A DNA stretch of 64,000 nt, from the NCBI RefSeq assembly GCF_018780385.1, contig NZ_JADMJO010000003.1, forward strand, positions 186,001-250,000. The letters run 5' to 3'. Positions 7,197-18,546 of this stretch are shown piece by piece (position 1 is the first letter of the stretch; each line of letters begins with the position of its first letter). The notes below the pieces were generated by a model that worked only from the letters and a program-made list of their open reading frames with translations, was not told the DNA's origin and searched no databases. The stretch is from Hydrogenophaga sp. Its GTDB lineage: Bacteria; Pseudomonadota; Gammaproteobacteria; Burkholderiales; Burkholderiaceae_C. Position numbers and translations under genes: made by a program.

Positions 7197-9314
7197 ATGG
7201 AAAAAATGTCATCCTCCGAAGAGCACAGCGCCAGCCAAGATGCCGACCATCCTGCCAGGACAGATGAGGACCTGCTGGCTTTCATCAAGATTTTTGGTGC
7301 GCTCCCAGACGATCAGGCGATGCCGCCCTTGCCGTTGATCCCGGTAGGTCAAGGCGTGGCGCAGCTCAGCCATCGCGATCGGTTGAGCTTGTCCAAAGCT
7401 CTGGGCAACAGCCCGCCCAACAGCCCGAAGCCGACATCACCGCGCATCGACATCATGATGGTGCCGACCCCCCGTGACTCAGAGGGCATGGCCAACGAAG
7501 GCGCGAGCTGGGTCACCAAGCTGTTGGTGCAAATGCGCGCCCTGTCTGAGTTGTCCGACGACAACAAGGCGCAGCTGCTCAGCCAAGTACCGTCCCTGTC
7601 AGAAGCCAAGGCTCTGGCCACCCAGGAAACGCTGGCCAGGGTGAACGCGCTGACGGGTCGGCGTTGGCGCACCAGCATGTACTCTGCGTTGGTGATGTAC
7701 TGGTTGACCTTCGGGCTGGGCAAGGTCGCGGGCAACGCCTACGGGGCGGCCATGGTGGCATGCGGCCTCCCGACAGCGGCGCTGTATGCGCCCCTGTTCA
7801 CCATGCTGGGCGTTCCCTTCACGCAGGTGATATTTGGTGAGCCCTACGGCGGGGCGCTTCGCAGCGCGGGGGTGAGCTACGGATCACCCGATCAGGCGGC
7901 CTACATCAACCATCAGACCGCGCACGCGTTGTACATCCGCGCCTGGTTGGAGGACAACAAGGCCGATGAGGAGAAGTACCGCAAGATCATGAACGGCATC
8001 GTCGACGGTTTGATCAAGCGGGAACTGGTCAAGAAGCCCGACGGCACCTCGCGCATACCGAAACGGCTCCGCTCGAACGCCAGCGTGCCTGATCGCCATG
8101 ACGATGGCACTGTCAAGCCCGGGCACATCGATCCCGCCAAAGCGGTGGTGGGTGCAGCGCGAACGCGTTCGTTCATCACGGACGAGGTACCGGTGCACAC
8201 GTTCACCGTGCTCAACGGCATGTCGGGCTTTGCCAACCTGTTCTGGAAGCTCTTCATGGGTGGAGCGATGACACGGGTGCCCGACATGGTGGCTCACACG
8301 GTGATGGGCTCCATCGCCATGGTGACCATGTTCGAGTGGCAAAACGTCTGGCGGGCGCAGTACCAGGGCGTGGACCTGGCCGATGGCGGGCACCCGGCCG
8401 TCTTGGTCGCTCAGAAGGAAGCCGCTCGTGCGACCGTGGAGATCTGGCGCAAGCGCTACTGGGATGCACTTACCTTGCTCAAGAAGATCGAGGTCATGCT
8501 CGGTCGGGTGAACGAATACCGACACAGCCACGACCCCGAAGACAAGCACTGGAACGACATCCTTGGCCTTGAAGCCACCCTGATTGCGGCCCAGCGCCAA
8601 CTGCGCGAATCACTCGCAAAAATCATGGCGTCCTCAAAACAGGCCAAGAAGGAGCTCAGTACATTGACCACGCGGGGCGCACGGGCCAATGTCGCGGCCA
8701 AAAAGATCATGTCTTCGATGGTGGGCGAGAGTTCAGCGCCAGAGCCCTGGCTGGATGGTGCCCCCATGCGAATCCGCAGCGTCTCACGCGTGCTGGGGTA
8801 CATGACCGTGCTGGGAGCAACGGCGACCCACGCCATTTTGCTGGGTATGTCATTGATGGACTACGCCCAGCGGCTGCAGGAGGGCCAGGACATGGCGGCC
8901 CTTCAGTCGAAGGACGCCCTCGTCACGGAACCTCTGAATGTGCTGGGTTTGACCTCCGACCAAATGGTCGTGGCTTCGTTCACTGCGAGCACGGTCGCCT
9001 GCACCGCCATCGTGGGCTGGACGGCAAAGACTTTGTACGGTTTGCCTCTCTGGGAGCACGGCATCCATGGCATTGCGGGCATTGCCACACGGGCCCTCAA
9101 GGAAACCGCCAAATGCCTGGGCCTTGCACCAGATGCCACGCTGCCGGTTTACGCCGACCCCATCCCCGAACATCCCATCGAACCAGCTGACGGACCCGCC
9201 TACAGCAGCGATGAAGAGAGTTCGGAGGACAGCAACAAGCTGTACCCTCTGCCCAAGATCAAGACCGGAGACACTTCCTCGAGTTCGAGCAGCGAAGGTC
9301 GCCATCCCAATTGA
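7197..9314 (+). CDS. large protein with hydrophobic segments, putative chaperone cargo
   Basis: A 705-residue protein that I do not recognise. The N-terminal 100 residues are Ser/Pro-rich and polar, as in many secreted effectors. Hydrophobic segments lie near residues 160-215 (with ALVMYWLTFGLGKVAG), 355-380, 530-556 and 588-617. Between 400 and 520 the sequence is helical and charged. The C-terminal 40 residues are rich in Ser, Asp and Glu. There is no signal peptide. The 10-bp gap to the second CesT-like gene and GAGGA before the ATG indicate co-translation with that chaperone. It could be a membrane-inserting effector or translocator; this is inference. ATG at 7206 is an alternative start. 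Confidence 0.7.
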   Translation: MEKMSSSEEHSASQDADHPARTDEDLLAFIKIFGALPDDQAMPPLPLIPVGQGVAQLSHRDRLSLSKALGNSPPNSPKPTSPRIDIMMVPTPRDSEGMANEGASWVTKLLVQMRALSELSDDNKAQLLSQVPSLSEAKALATQETLARVNALTGRRWRTSMYSALVMYWLTFGLGKVAGNAYGAAMVACGLPTAALYAPLFTMLGVPFTQVIFGEPYGGALRSAGVSYGSPDQAAYINHQTAHALYIRAWLEDNKADEEKYRKIMNGIVDGLIKRELVKKPDGTSRIPKRLRSNASVPDRHDDGTVKPGHIDPAKAVVGAARTRSFITDEVPVHTFTVLNGMSGFANLFWKLFMGGAMTRVPDMVAHTVMGSIAMVTMFEWQNVWRAQYQGVDLADGGHPAVLVAQKEAARATVEIWRKRYWDALTLLKKIEVMLGRVNEYRHSHDPEDKHWNDILGLEATLIAAQRQLRESLAKIMASSKQAKKELSTLTTRGARANVAAKKIMSSMVGESSAPEPWLDGAPMRIRSVSRVLGYMTVLGATATHAILLGMSLMDYAQRLQEGQDMAALQSKDALVTEPLNVLGLTSDQMVVASFTASTVACTAIVGWTAKTLYGLPLWEHGIHGIAGIATRALKETAKCLGLAPDATLPVYADPIPEHPIEPADGPAYSSDEESSEDSNKLYPLPKIKTGDTSSSSSSEGRHPN

Positions 9315-9351
9315 AGTGGAGCGCTCGTGGACTGGGCGCAAATGCAAAACG

Positions 9352-9383
9352 AAAACCCCCGATGGCCGAGGCCAACGGGGGTT
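9352..9383 (-). terminator. intrinsic terminator of tRNA-Val
   Basis: A 7-bp stem (AACCCCC/GGGGGTT at 9354-9360 and 9377-9383) encloses an inner GGCC-GAGGCC helix. On the minus strand it is followed by TTTTCGTTTT, and it sits 8 nt beyond the tRNA 3' end. It may also serve the plus-strand gene ending at 9314. Confidence 0.75.
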
Positions 9384-9390
9384 GATGTTT

Positions 9391-9465
9391 TGGTGGGCGG
9401 TGCAGGGTTCGAACCTGCGACCCCTGCCGTGTGAAGGCAGTGCTCTACCACTGAGCTAACCGCCC
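9391..9465 (-). tRNA. tRNA-Val (anticodon CAC)
   Basis: Read on the minus strand, the acceptor stem is GGGCGGT paired with ACCGCCC, followed by discriminator A and an encoded CCA. The D arm contains TAGCTCAGTGGTAGAGC, the anticodon stem is CTGCC/GGCAG around loop TTCACAC (anticodon CAC, reading GUG), and the T arm is the standard GGTTCGAACC form. Length is 75 nt including CCA. A TATAAT box lies 46 nt upstream and a terminator follows. Confidence 0.96.
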
Positions 9466-9510
9466 GATCGCTCAATCATGCACAAGGCATCGATCGATCG
9501 GAAGCCTTAG

Positions 9511-9516
9511 ATTATA
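9511..9516 (-). promoter_or_regulatory. -10 box of tRNA-Val promoter
   Basis: TATAAT on the minus strand, upstream of the tRNA gene. No good -35 is seen at 17 nt; that position falls at the dnaQ stop codon. Confidence 0.5.
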
Positions 9517-9534
9517 GCCAGGTTTTTGGCGTTT

Positions 9535-10242
9535 TCAGGCAGGTGCCAGCGAACGCCACACGGTTTTTCCTTTGCTGGCTTTGTCCAGGTCGGCCAGCAC
9601 ACCGTCGTGGGCTTGCGTTTCGTGTTCGTTGGCGCGCAGCACAGGCAGTTCGAAACTGCTCAAGTCCAGCGTCTCGGTCAGGCCGTTCTCGTCGGGCGCG
9701 TCACCCAGGTCCATGAGCAGGGCATCCTGGCCGCGCGTCATGTTGATGTAGACGTCGGCGAGCAACTCGGCGTCGAGCAGCGCGCCGTGCAGCGTGCGGC
9801 CCGAGTTGTCCACGCCCAGGCGGTCGCACAGGGCGTCCAGGCCATTGCGTTTGCCCGGGAACATTTCCTTGGCCATCACCAGACTGTCGGTGACCTGGCC
9901 AATCACTGTCTTGATGGGCGGGCGGCCCAGCCGGTCAAGCTCCTTGTTGAGGAAGCTGATGTCGAACGGCGCGTTGTGGATGATCAGTTCGGCGTCGCGC
10001 AGGTACTCCAGCAACTCGTCGGCGATGGCCGCGAACTTGGGCTTGTCGCGCAGGAACTCGTTGCTGATGCCGTGCACCTTGAGCGCGTCCTCGTGGCTGT
10101 CACGCTCGGGATTCACGTAGAAGTGCAGATTGTTGCCGGTGAGTTTGCGGTTGAGCAGCTCGACGCAGCCAATCTCGATGATGCGGTCGCCGTTGTCGGC
10201 GGACAGGCCGGTGGTTTCCGTGTCAAGGACGATCTGCCGCAT
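9535..10242 (-). CDS. dnaQ: DNA polymerase III epsilon subunit (3'-5' exonuclease)
   Basis: A 235-residue proofreading exonuclease of the replicative polymerase. The DEDDh motifs are clear: Exo I VLDTETTGL near residue 5, Exo II HNAPFDISFL in mid-protein, and Exo III HGALLDAELLADVY with the catalytic His and Asp. The C-terminal part should bind the alpha subunit. The start at 10242 (MRQIVLDTETTG) is the family start and overlaps the stop of fdx by one base, so dnaQ is the last gene of the isc transcription unit here. Confidence 0.95.
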   Translation of the reverse strand: MRQIVLDTETTGLSADNGDRIIEIGCVELLNRKLTGNNLHFYVNPERDSHEDALKVHGISNEFLRDKPKFAAIADELLEYLRDAELIIHNAPFDISFLNKELDRLGRPPIKTVIGQVTDSLVMAKEMFPGKRNGLDALCDRLGVDNSGRTLHGALLDAELLADVYINMTRGQDALLMDLGDAPDENGLTETLDLSSFELPVLRANEHETQAHDGVLADLDKASKGKTVWRSLAPA

Positions 10243-10580
10243 CAGTGGAGCTCCTTGGCGTGGTTGATGGAGTATTTTGGGATCTCCACCGTCACGTCGT
10301 TCTGCGCCAGGATGGCCTGGCACGAGAGACGAGAGTTCGGCTCCAGTCCCCAGGCGCGATCGAGCAGGTCTTCTTCGGTCTCGTCGAGTTCGTTCAAGCT
10401 GTTGAAGCCCTCGCGCACGATCACGTGGCAGGTGGTGCAGGCAGCGCTCATGTCGCAGGCGTGCTCGATGTTGATCTTGTTGTCGAGCAAGGCCTCGCAG
10501 ATCGAGGTACCGGCGGGCGCCGAAACGCTGGCGCCCTGGGGGCAGTATTCGGGGTGGGGCAGGATTTTGATGATGGGCAT
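10242..10580 (-). CDS. fdx: ISC-type 2Fe-2S ferredoxin
   Basis: A 112-residue adrenodoxin-type ferredoxin that supplies electrons for iron-sulfur cluster assembly. The 2Fe-2S ligand pattern is visible: CDMSAACTTCHV in the middle (a C-x5-C-x2-C set) and a further Cys in SRLSCQAIL near residue 86. It is acidic and lacks a signal, so it is cytoplasmic. It lies 5 bp after hscA in the order hscB-hscA-fdx, as in other isc operons. Confidence 0.95.
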   Translation of the reverse strand: MPIIKILPHPEYCPQGASVSAPAGTSICEALLDNKINIEHACDMSAACTTCHVIVREGFNSLNELDETEEDLLDRAWGLEPNSRLSCQAILAQNDVTVEIPKYSINHAKELH

Positions 10581-10585
10581 GGGGT

Positions 10586-12457
10586 TCAGACTTCTTCGAG
10601 TTTTTTGCCGGCCAGGGCTTTCTGGATACCGCGGTTCATGCGCATCGCAGCGAATGCTTCCGTGCCCTTGGCCAAGGCCGTGGTCGCGGCTTCGATGGTG
10701 GCGGCCTCGGTGCTTCCCAAGGACTGGCTCAGCGATTCGATGAGGGTGTCGATGTTCAGGCGTTCGTCGGCTTCCAGCAAGTCCGCATCGGCGGCCAGTG
10801 CGGTGCGGGTGGCGGCGATCATCCGATCCGCGTCCACACGGGCTTCGACCAGCGCGCGCGCCTGCATGTCTTGCTGGGCAGTGGCAAAGCTGTCCTGCAG
10901 CATGGCGGCAATCTGTTCATCGCTCAAACCGTAGGCGGGTTTCACGTCCACCCGCGCCTCCACGCCACTGCCCTGCTCTTTGGCGCTCACCGAGAGCAGG
11001 CCATCGGCGTCCACCGTGAAGGTCACGCGGATGCGCGCCGCTCCGGCCACCATGGGCGGAATGCCGCGCAGTTCGAAGCGGGCGAGGCTGCGGCAGTCGG
11101 CCACCAGGTCGCGCTCGCCCTGCACCACGTGCAGCGCGAGCGCGGTCTGGCCGTCTTGATAGGTGGTGAAGTCTTGTGCGAGCGCGGTGGGGATGGAGCT
11201 GTTGCGCGGCACGATGCGTTCGACCAGGCCACCCATGGTCTCGATGCCCAGCGACAGCGGGATCACGTCAAGCAGGAGCAGGTCTCCGTCTTTGCTGTTG
11301 CCGGCCAGCGCATTGGCCTGGATGGCCGCGCCCAGTGCCACCACCTCGTCGGGGTTGAGGTTGGTCAGCGGCTCCTGGCCAAAGAATTCACCCACGGTGC
11401 GGCGCACCACCGGCATGCGGGTCGAGCCACCGACCATCACCACACCCTTCACCTCGTCCTTGGTGATGCCGGCATCGCGCAGCACCTTGCGCACGGCGGT
11501 CATGGTGCGAGCGGTGAGCGCTGCGGTGCAGGCCTCGAAGTCGGACGGGGTGACGGACTGTTCGAAGGTCTGACCCGCCACACTGGCGCGGAAGGTTTCG
11601 CTGCCGCTGGAGGACAAGGCTTCCTTCAGGCGGCGCGCCTCGGCATGCACCGCGGCACGCTCCGACGCATTCAGCAAAGCGTTCACGCCCTGCTGAGCCA
11701 GCACCCAGGCGGCCAGCGCCTGGTCGTAGTCGTCACCGCCCAGGGCCGAGTCACCGCCGGTGGCCATCACCTCAAACACGCCGCGCGTGAGGCGCAGGAT
11801 GGAAATGTCGAAAGTGCCGCCGCCCAGGTCGTAGATGGCGTAGACGCCTTCCGAGCCGTTGTCCAGGCCGTACGCAATGGCTGCGGCCGTGGGTTCGTTG
11901 ATCAGGCGCAGCACGTTGATGCCGGCGAGTTGCGCCGCGTCCTTGGTGGCCTGGCGTTGGGCGTCGTCGAAATAGGCGGGCACGGTGATCACCGCGCCGT
12001 AGAGTTCGTCGTCGAAGCTGTCTTCGGCGCGAAAGCGCAGCGTCGCCAGGATTTCGGCACTCACCTCCATCGGCGTCTTGCGGCCGGCCACGGTTTCCAC
12101 CACAGCCATGCCGTCCTGCTCCACCACGGTGTAGGCCAGTTTGTCCACGTCAACCACTTGGTCGCGGCTGCGGCCCATGAGGCGTTTGACCGAGCTCACC
12201 GTGTTGGCGGGGTCCTGCACTTGGGCCGCGAGTGCGTCAAAGCCGATCTGCCGACCGGAGCCGCCCAGGGCCGGGTCGAGGTAGCGCACGACGCTGGGCA
12301 AGATCACACGGCCATCGCCGGCTGGCAGGCACTCGGCGACGCCGTGGCGAACAGCTGCGACCAGCGAATGCGTGGTGCCCAGATCGATGCCCACCGCCAC
12401 GCGGCGCTGATGTGGGTCGAGGGATTGGCCGGGTTCAGAAATCTGCAGGAGCGCCAT
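10586..12457 (-). CDS. hscA: Fe-S assembly Hsp70 chaperone HscA
   Basis: A 623-residue Hsp70-family ATPase specialised for transfer of clusters from IscU. The nucleotide-binding domain shows [11 protein letters not shown] (phosphate 1) near residue 23, [13 protein letters not shown] and [11 protein letters not shown]. The substrate-binding domain and helical lid follow. It recognises the LPPVK motif of IscU, which is present in this window's IscU. hscB lies upstream and fdx downstream. Confidence 0.97.
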   Translation of the reverse strand: MALLQISEPGQSLDPHQRRVAVGIDLGTTHSLVAAVRHGVAECLPAGDGRVILPSVVRYLDPALGGSGRQIGFDALAAQVQDPANTVSSVKRLMGRSRDQVVDVDKLAYTVVEQDGMAVVETVAGRKTPMEVSAEILATLRFRAEDSFDDELYGAVITVPAYFDDAQRQATKDAAQLAGINVLRLINEPTAAAIAYGLDNGSEGVYAIYDLGGGTFDISILRLTRGVFEVMATGGDSALGGDDYDQALAAWVLAQQGVNALLNASERAAVHAEARRLKEALSSSGSETFRASVAGQTFEQSVTPSDFEACTAALTARTMTAVRKVLRDAGITKDEVKGVVMVGGSTRMPVVRRTVGEFFGQEPLTNLNPDEVVALGAAIQANALAGNSKDGDLLLLDVIPLSLGIETMGGLVERIVPRNSSIPTALAQDFTTYQDGQTALALHVVQGERDLVADCRSLARFELRGIPPMVAGAARIRVTFTVDADGLLSVSAKEQGSGVEARVDVKPAYGLSDEQIAAMLQDSFATAQQDMQARALVEARVDADRMIAATRTALAADADLLEADERLNIDTLIESLSQSLGSTEAATIEAATTALAKGTEAFAAMRMNRGIQKALAGKKLEEV

Positions 12458-12487
12458 GGGTCACGATCGGTTCAAAAAAACAACCAC

Positions 12488-13012
12488 CTATTGTCCCAGC
12501 AGATCGATGCGGCTTTCCACATCGCGTGCAAAGCGCTCAACGAACATAAGGGCTCTGACCTGGCGGGCCAGCGCAGGCCAGTCGCGCAACTCGTCGGCTG
12601 TGGTCTGCAGACCTTGCAACATGTCGCGGCGCGCGGCAGCCACGTCATCGGCCATGCGCTCCAGGTCTGCCACTGCGCTGGCCTCATCCAGGTCCTCGCG
12701 CCACTGCATCTGCTGCATCAGGAAGGCCGCCGGCATGGCGGTGTTGTTCTCGGCCTGGATCGGTGCGCCATGCAGCTCGCAGAGGTAGGCCGCGCGCTTG
12801 AGCGGGTCTTTCAGGCGCTGGTAGGCCTCGTTGATGCGTACCGACCACTGCATGGCCTGGCGCTGCGCCTGCGCGTCGGCGGTGGCAAAGCGGTCGGGGT
12901 GGGCCTCACGCTGCAGGTCTTTCCAGCGCTCGTCGAGTGCAGCGCGATCCAGCTCGAAGCGAGGGGTGGTGCCGAAAATCTCGAAATCGTTCGATTGCAG
13001 GTTCAGGTTCAT
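12488..13012 (-). CDS. hscB: Fe-S assembly J-protein co-chaperone HscB
   Basis: A 174-residue co-chaperone with an N-terminal J domain carrying the HPD motif (REAHPDRFATAD) and a C-terminal three-helix bundle that binds IscU. It stimulates HscA ATPase activity. It lies 30 bp before hscA and 59 bp after iscA, in normal isc order. Confidence 0.96.
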   Translation of the reverse strand: MNLNLQSNDFEIFGTTPRFELDRAALDERWKDLQREAHPDRFATADAQAQRQAMQWSVRINEAYQRLKDPLKRAAYLCELHGAPIQAENNTAMPAAFLMQQMQWREDLDEASAVADLERMADDVAAARRDMLQGLQTTADELRDWPALARQVRALMFVERFARDVESRIDLLGQ

Positions 13013-13071
13013 AAAGCAAAAGCCGCCGGCGCTTTGACGCGCGGGCGGCTTGAATGGTGCGCACTAAAACA

Positions 13072-13395
13072 TCAGACCCGGAAACTCTCGCCGCAACCGC
13101 AACGGTCGCGCTCATTCGGGTTGTTGAAACGAAAACCCTCGTTGAGGCCTTCACGCACGAAGTCGAGCTGGGTGCCGTCGATGTAGGCCAGGCTCTTCGG
13201 ATCAACCAGCACCTTCACGCCGTTGTCTTCAAACACCACGTCCTCAGGGGCGATGTCGTCGGCGTACTCCAGCTTGTAGGCCAGCCCCGAACAACCAGTG
13301 GTCTTCACACCCAGGCGCACGCCGACACCTTTGCCGCGTTTGGCAATGTAGCGGGTGACGTGCCGTGCAGCGGCTTCAGAAATGGAAATGGACAT
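13072..13395 (-). CDS. iscA: iron-sulfur cluster assembly protein IscA
   Basis: A 107-residue A-type carrier protein. The three conserved cysteines are present at C35 (TTGCSGLAY), C99 and C101 (DRCGCGESF). It binds iron or clusters and delivers them to 4Fe-4S targets. It is preceded 12 bp upstream by iscU. Confidence 0.96.
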   Translation of the reverse strand: MSISISEAAARHVTRYIAKRGKGVGVRLGVKTTGCSGLAYKLEYADDIAPEDVVFEDNGVKVLVDPKSLAYIDGTQLDFVREGLNEGFRFNNPNERDRCGCGESFRV

Positions 13396-13407
13396 GGCGC
13401 CTGCAGC

Positions 13408-13794
13408 TCAGTGGGAGTGCTTCTTGCGGTAGTCGTCCACCGCCGCCTTGATCGCGTCTTCGGCCAGGATGGAGCAGTGGATCTTCACGGGTGGCAAAGC
13501 CAGCTCTTCGGCGATCTGGCTGTTTTTCAGTGCCGCCGCTTCGTCCAGCGTCTTTCCCTTGACCCACTCCGTCACGAGCGACGACGAAGCAATGGCCGAG
13601 CCGCAGCCGTAGGTCTTGAAGCGCGCGTCTTCAATCACACCCGTGGTCGGGTTGACCTTGATCTGCAGCTTCATCACGTCGCCGCACGCAGGTGCGCCCA
13701 CCATGCCGGTGCCGACGCTGTCGTCGCCCTTTTCGAACGAGCCCACGTTGCGGGGGTTTTCGTAGTGGTCAACCACTTTTTCTGAATAAGCCAT
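13408..13794 (-). CDS. iscU: iron-sulfur scaffold protein IscU
   Basis: A 128-residue scaffold on which the cluster is built. Cluster ligands C37 (APACGDV), C64 (YGCGSAI) and C107 (IHCSIL) and the assembly-critical D39 are present. The HscA recognition motif LPPVK is at 100-104. It lies 12 bp after iscS. Confidence 0.97.
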   Translation of the reverse strand: MAYSEKVVDHYENPRNVGSFEKGDDSVGTGMVGAPACGDVMKLQIKVNPTTGVIEDARFKTYGCGSAIASSSLVTEWVKGKTLDEAAALKNSQIAEELALPPVKIHCSILAEDAIKAAVDDYRKKHSH

Positions 13795-13806
13795 GATCTT
13801 TCTCCT

Positions 13807-15024
13807 TCAGTGTGCTGCCCACTGGATGGTGGACAGGTCAATACCGTCTTTGAACATTTCCCACAGGGGGGACAACTCGCGCAACTTGGCCACGTTCTCT
13901 TTGATCGTGGCGATCGCGTAGTCGATTTCTTCTTCGGTCGTCCAGCGACCGATGGTCATGCGCAGGCTGCTGTGGGCGAGTTCGTCGCTGCGGCCCAGGG
14001 CGCGCAACACATAGCTGGGCTCCAGGCTGGCCGAGGTACAGGCCGAGCCCGACGACACTGCCAGACCCTTGATGCCCATGATCAGCGACTCGCCTTCAAC
14101 GTAGTTGAAGCTCATGTTGAGGTTGTGCGGCACGCGCTGCGTCTCGTGGCCGTTGATGAAGACCTCTTCCACATCCTTGAGGCCGGCGACCATGCGGTCG
14201 TGCAGGGCCTTGATGCGCTGGTTCTCTTCGTGCATCTCGGCCTTGGCAATGCGGTAAGCCTCGCCCATGCCCACGCACTGGTGGGTGGGCAGCGTGCCCG
14301 AGCGCATGCCGCGCTCGTGGCCACCGCCGTGCATCTGCGCCTCGATGCGGATGCGCGGCTTGCGGCGCACATACAGGGCGCCGATGCCCTTGGGCCCATA
14401 GGTCTTGTGCGAGGTCAGGCTCATGAGGTCGACCGGCAGCGTCTGCAAATCGACGTCGACGCGGCCGGTGGCTTGCGCCGCGTCCACGTGGAAGATCACG
14501 CCCTTCTCCCGGCAGATGGCGCCGATGGCCGCGATGTCCTGGATCACACCGATCTCGTTGTTCACGAACATGACCGAGGCCATGATGGTGTCGGGGCGGA
14601 TCGCGGCCTTGAAGGCCTCCAGGTCGAGCAAGCCATCGGCCTGCACGTCCATGTACGTCACCTCAAAACCTTGGCGCTCCAGCTCGCGGCAGGTGTCCAG
14701 CACAGCCTTGTGCTCGGTCTTCACCGTGATGAGGTGCTTGCCCTTGGTCTTGTAGAAATGTGCCGCGCCCTTGAGCGCGAGGTTGTTCGACTCCGTCGCG
14801 CCACTGGTCCAGACGATTTCACGCGGGTCGGCGTTGATCAGCGCTGCCACCTGCTCGCGCGCGGTCTCCACCGCCTTTTCGGCTTCCCAACCCCAGGCGT
14901 GGCTGCGCGATGCCGGATTGCCGAAGTGCTCGCGCAACCAGGGAATCATGGCGTCCACCACCCGCGGATCGCAGGGATTGGTGGCGCTGTAGTCCATGTA
15001 GATGGGGAAGTGAGGAGTGCTCAT
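13807..15024 (-). CDS. iscS: cysteine desulfurase IscS
   Basis: A 405-residue PLP enzyme that takes sulfur from cysteine for clusters and tRNA thiolation. The PLP lysine is in [12 protein letters not shown] and the catalytic cysteine loop is [15 protein letters not shown]. The start [17 protein letters not shown] at 15024 is the family start; a longer frame upstream reads through the iscR-iscS spacer and is not used. It follows iscR with a 110-bp gap. Confidence 0.97.
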   Translation of the reverse strand: MSTPHFPIYMDYSATNPCDPRVVDAMIPWLREHFGNPASRSHAWGWEAEKAVETAREQVAALINADPREIVWTSGATESNNLALKGAAHFYKTKGKHLITVKTEHKAVLDTCRELERQGFEVTYMDVQADGLLDLEAFKAAIRPDTIMASVMFVNNEIGVIQDIAAIGAICREKGVIFHVDAAQATGRVDVDLQTLPVDLMSLTSHKTYGPKGIGALYVRRKPRIRIEAQMHGGGHERGMRSGTLPTHQCVGMGEAYRIAKAEMHEENQRIKALHDRMVAGLKDVEEVFINGHETQRVPHNLNMSFNYVEGESLIMGIKGLAVSSGSACTSASLEPSYVLRALGRSDELAHSSLRMTIGRWTTEEEIDYAIATIKENVAKLRELSPLWEMFKDGIDLSTIQWAAH

Positions 15025-15134
15025 GGCGGGCTGTCTTTGTGCGGATCTGTGGGGGATCGAATGAAAAATGTTGCTTGGTGCTTGGACTGGCTGACGCTGG
15101 ACCTGCCCGGAGCGGTGCTCCGGGCAGGTCAGGC

Positions 15135-15671
15135 TCATTTGGAGAACGCCACTCCACCCAGTGCGAACACCGAGTTGGGCGCGTTCACGCGAATGGGCTT
15201 GACCACCGGGGCGCTGGAAATGGCTCGCTTGATCATGGGCGCGTTCTCCACAACCACGCCTTTGGCGAGCTGCTCGTCCACCAGCGACTGCAGGGACACG
15301 GAGTCGAGGAAGTCCACCATCTTGGTGTTCAGCGCGGCCCACAGTTCGTGGGTCATGCAGCGGTGTCCTTCGCCCATACAGTTTTCCTTGCCACCACATT
15401 GTGTGGCGTCGATCGGCTCGTCCACCGACACGATGATGTCGGCCACGGTGATCTCGGATGCCTTGCGGCCCAAGGTATAACCACCGCCCGGCCCACGGGT
15501 CGATTCGACCAGTTCGTGGCGACGCAGCTTGCCGAACAACTGCTCGAGGTAAGACAACGAGATCTGCTGCCGCTGGCTGATGGCAGCGAGCGTGACAGGT
15601 CCATTGTTCTGGCGCAGGGCCAGATCAATCATGGCTGTGACCGCAAAGCGGCCTTTGGTCGTGAGGCGCAT
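15135..15671 (-). CDS. iscR: Rrf2-family Fe-S regulator IscR
   Basis: A 178-residue repressor that senses cluster status. An N-terminal winged helix ([17 protein letters not shown], then [16 protein letters not shown]) precedes the cluster ligands C92, C98, C105 and H108. The loop has one more residue between the second and third cysteines than E. coli IscR. ATG at 15671 is supported by AAGGAG 9-14 nt upstream. It heads the isc operon and a type 1 IscR operator lies upstream, so autorepression is likely. Confidence 0.95.
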   Translation of the reverse strand: MRLTTKGRFAVTAMIDLALRQNNGPVTLAAISQRQQISLSYLEQLFGKLRRHELVESTRGPGGGYTLGRKASEITVADIIVSVDEPIDATQCGGKENCMGEGHRCMTHELWAALNTKMVDFLDSVSLQSLVDEQLAKGVVVENAPMIKRAISSAPVVKPIRVNAPNSVFALGGVAFSK

Positions 15672-15782
15672 CTTCAAGCTCCTTTAAATGTTGGCTTGAC
15701 CGTCGTTGACTGGCTCAATGGGTTGTCCCCTTGAACCCCTTCTCCGCCCACCCTGACCACTGCTGGTCGCTTCATCGAAGGC

Positions 15783-15807
15783 TTTCCCGACTGTTTTCGT
15801 CGAGTAT
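15783..15807 (-). promoter_or_regulatory. IscR type 1 operator
   Basis: On the minus strand this 25-nt site begins ATACTCGAC, has an A-rich centre and continues CAGTCGGG. It matches the known type 1 IscR consensus (ATA-S-YY-GACT...AGTC-RR-S-TAT) at most fixed positions, with the strongest loss in the distal TAT. It overlaps the probable -10 box and lies 112 bp before the iscR start. Confidence 0.75.
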
Positions 15808-15808
15808 A
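15803..15808 (-). promoter_or_regulatory. -10 box of isc operon promoter
   Basis: TATACT on the minus strand. The -35 is poor, and the box overlaps the IscR operator, as expected for repression by bound holo-IscR. Confidence 0.55.
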
Positions 15809-15855
15809 GCGTAAAAGCCTAGTGATTCACTCGGCATCTTAAACCAGAAAGCCAT

Positions 15856-15870
15856 TTTGTCCAGGACAAA
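15856..15870. promoter_or_regulatory. 15-bp perfect palindrome in the uvrB-iscR gap
   Basis: TTTGTCC-A-GGACAAA, arms of 7 bp around a single base, about 50 bp upstream of the IscR operator. The 360-bp gap between uvrB and iscR has no convincing gene. Apart from this palindrome and the isc promoter I see nothing else in it. The binding protein is unknown. Confidence 0.4.
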
Positions 15871-16031
15871 TACACTCTCGACCGAAAAGACCAGAACAGG
15901 ACTCTTCAGTCAATTTGGAGCTTGGGGTGTGGGTTCAGAGTCATGTCTTGACCAAATCGTTCAGACAAAACGAGAAAAGAAGCACCGGCACATGCATACG
16001 AGCGCGATGCAGCCGTCCTTGGGGACAGGCG

Positions 16032-18152
<2,121 letters not shown>

Positions 18153-18546
18153 CGGATGATTGTGCCGGATGGTCGCGGTCAGCATCGGTCCTCGGTCTGC
18201 GCACGCCGGGCTTGGCCAGGATTTCCACATAGGCCTGCGCGCCGCCCTCTTTCGCGATCGCGTCGAGCTGGCCCATCAGGGCCGCGAGATGCACCACCTC
18301 CGCGGTCTCTTTGGTCGCACCGCAGCGGCAATCGAAATCGAGGAAATCGGCACCTTCGGGCAGGTCGCGGCGGCGCTCGCGCTTGAGGTACTTGCGGATT
18401 TCATGTTTGACGGCTTCGAGCACGCGGTCGCGGTGAAGGCCCTCTTGGGTCAAGGCAAAGATTTTTCTCATGGCGGTCGAGCGCGTGCGGCGCGTGTCAG
18501 GGGACGAAGGGCGCGATTATGCGCGCCGGGGTATCCTGCGCCGCAC

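Noticed and set aside
10871-13186. A 771-codon plus-strand frame opposite hscA, hscB and iscA.
   Set aside because: Antisense shadow of clearly identified isc genes. Composition is biased and no domain is recognisable.
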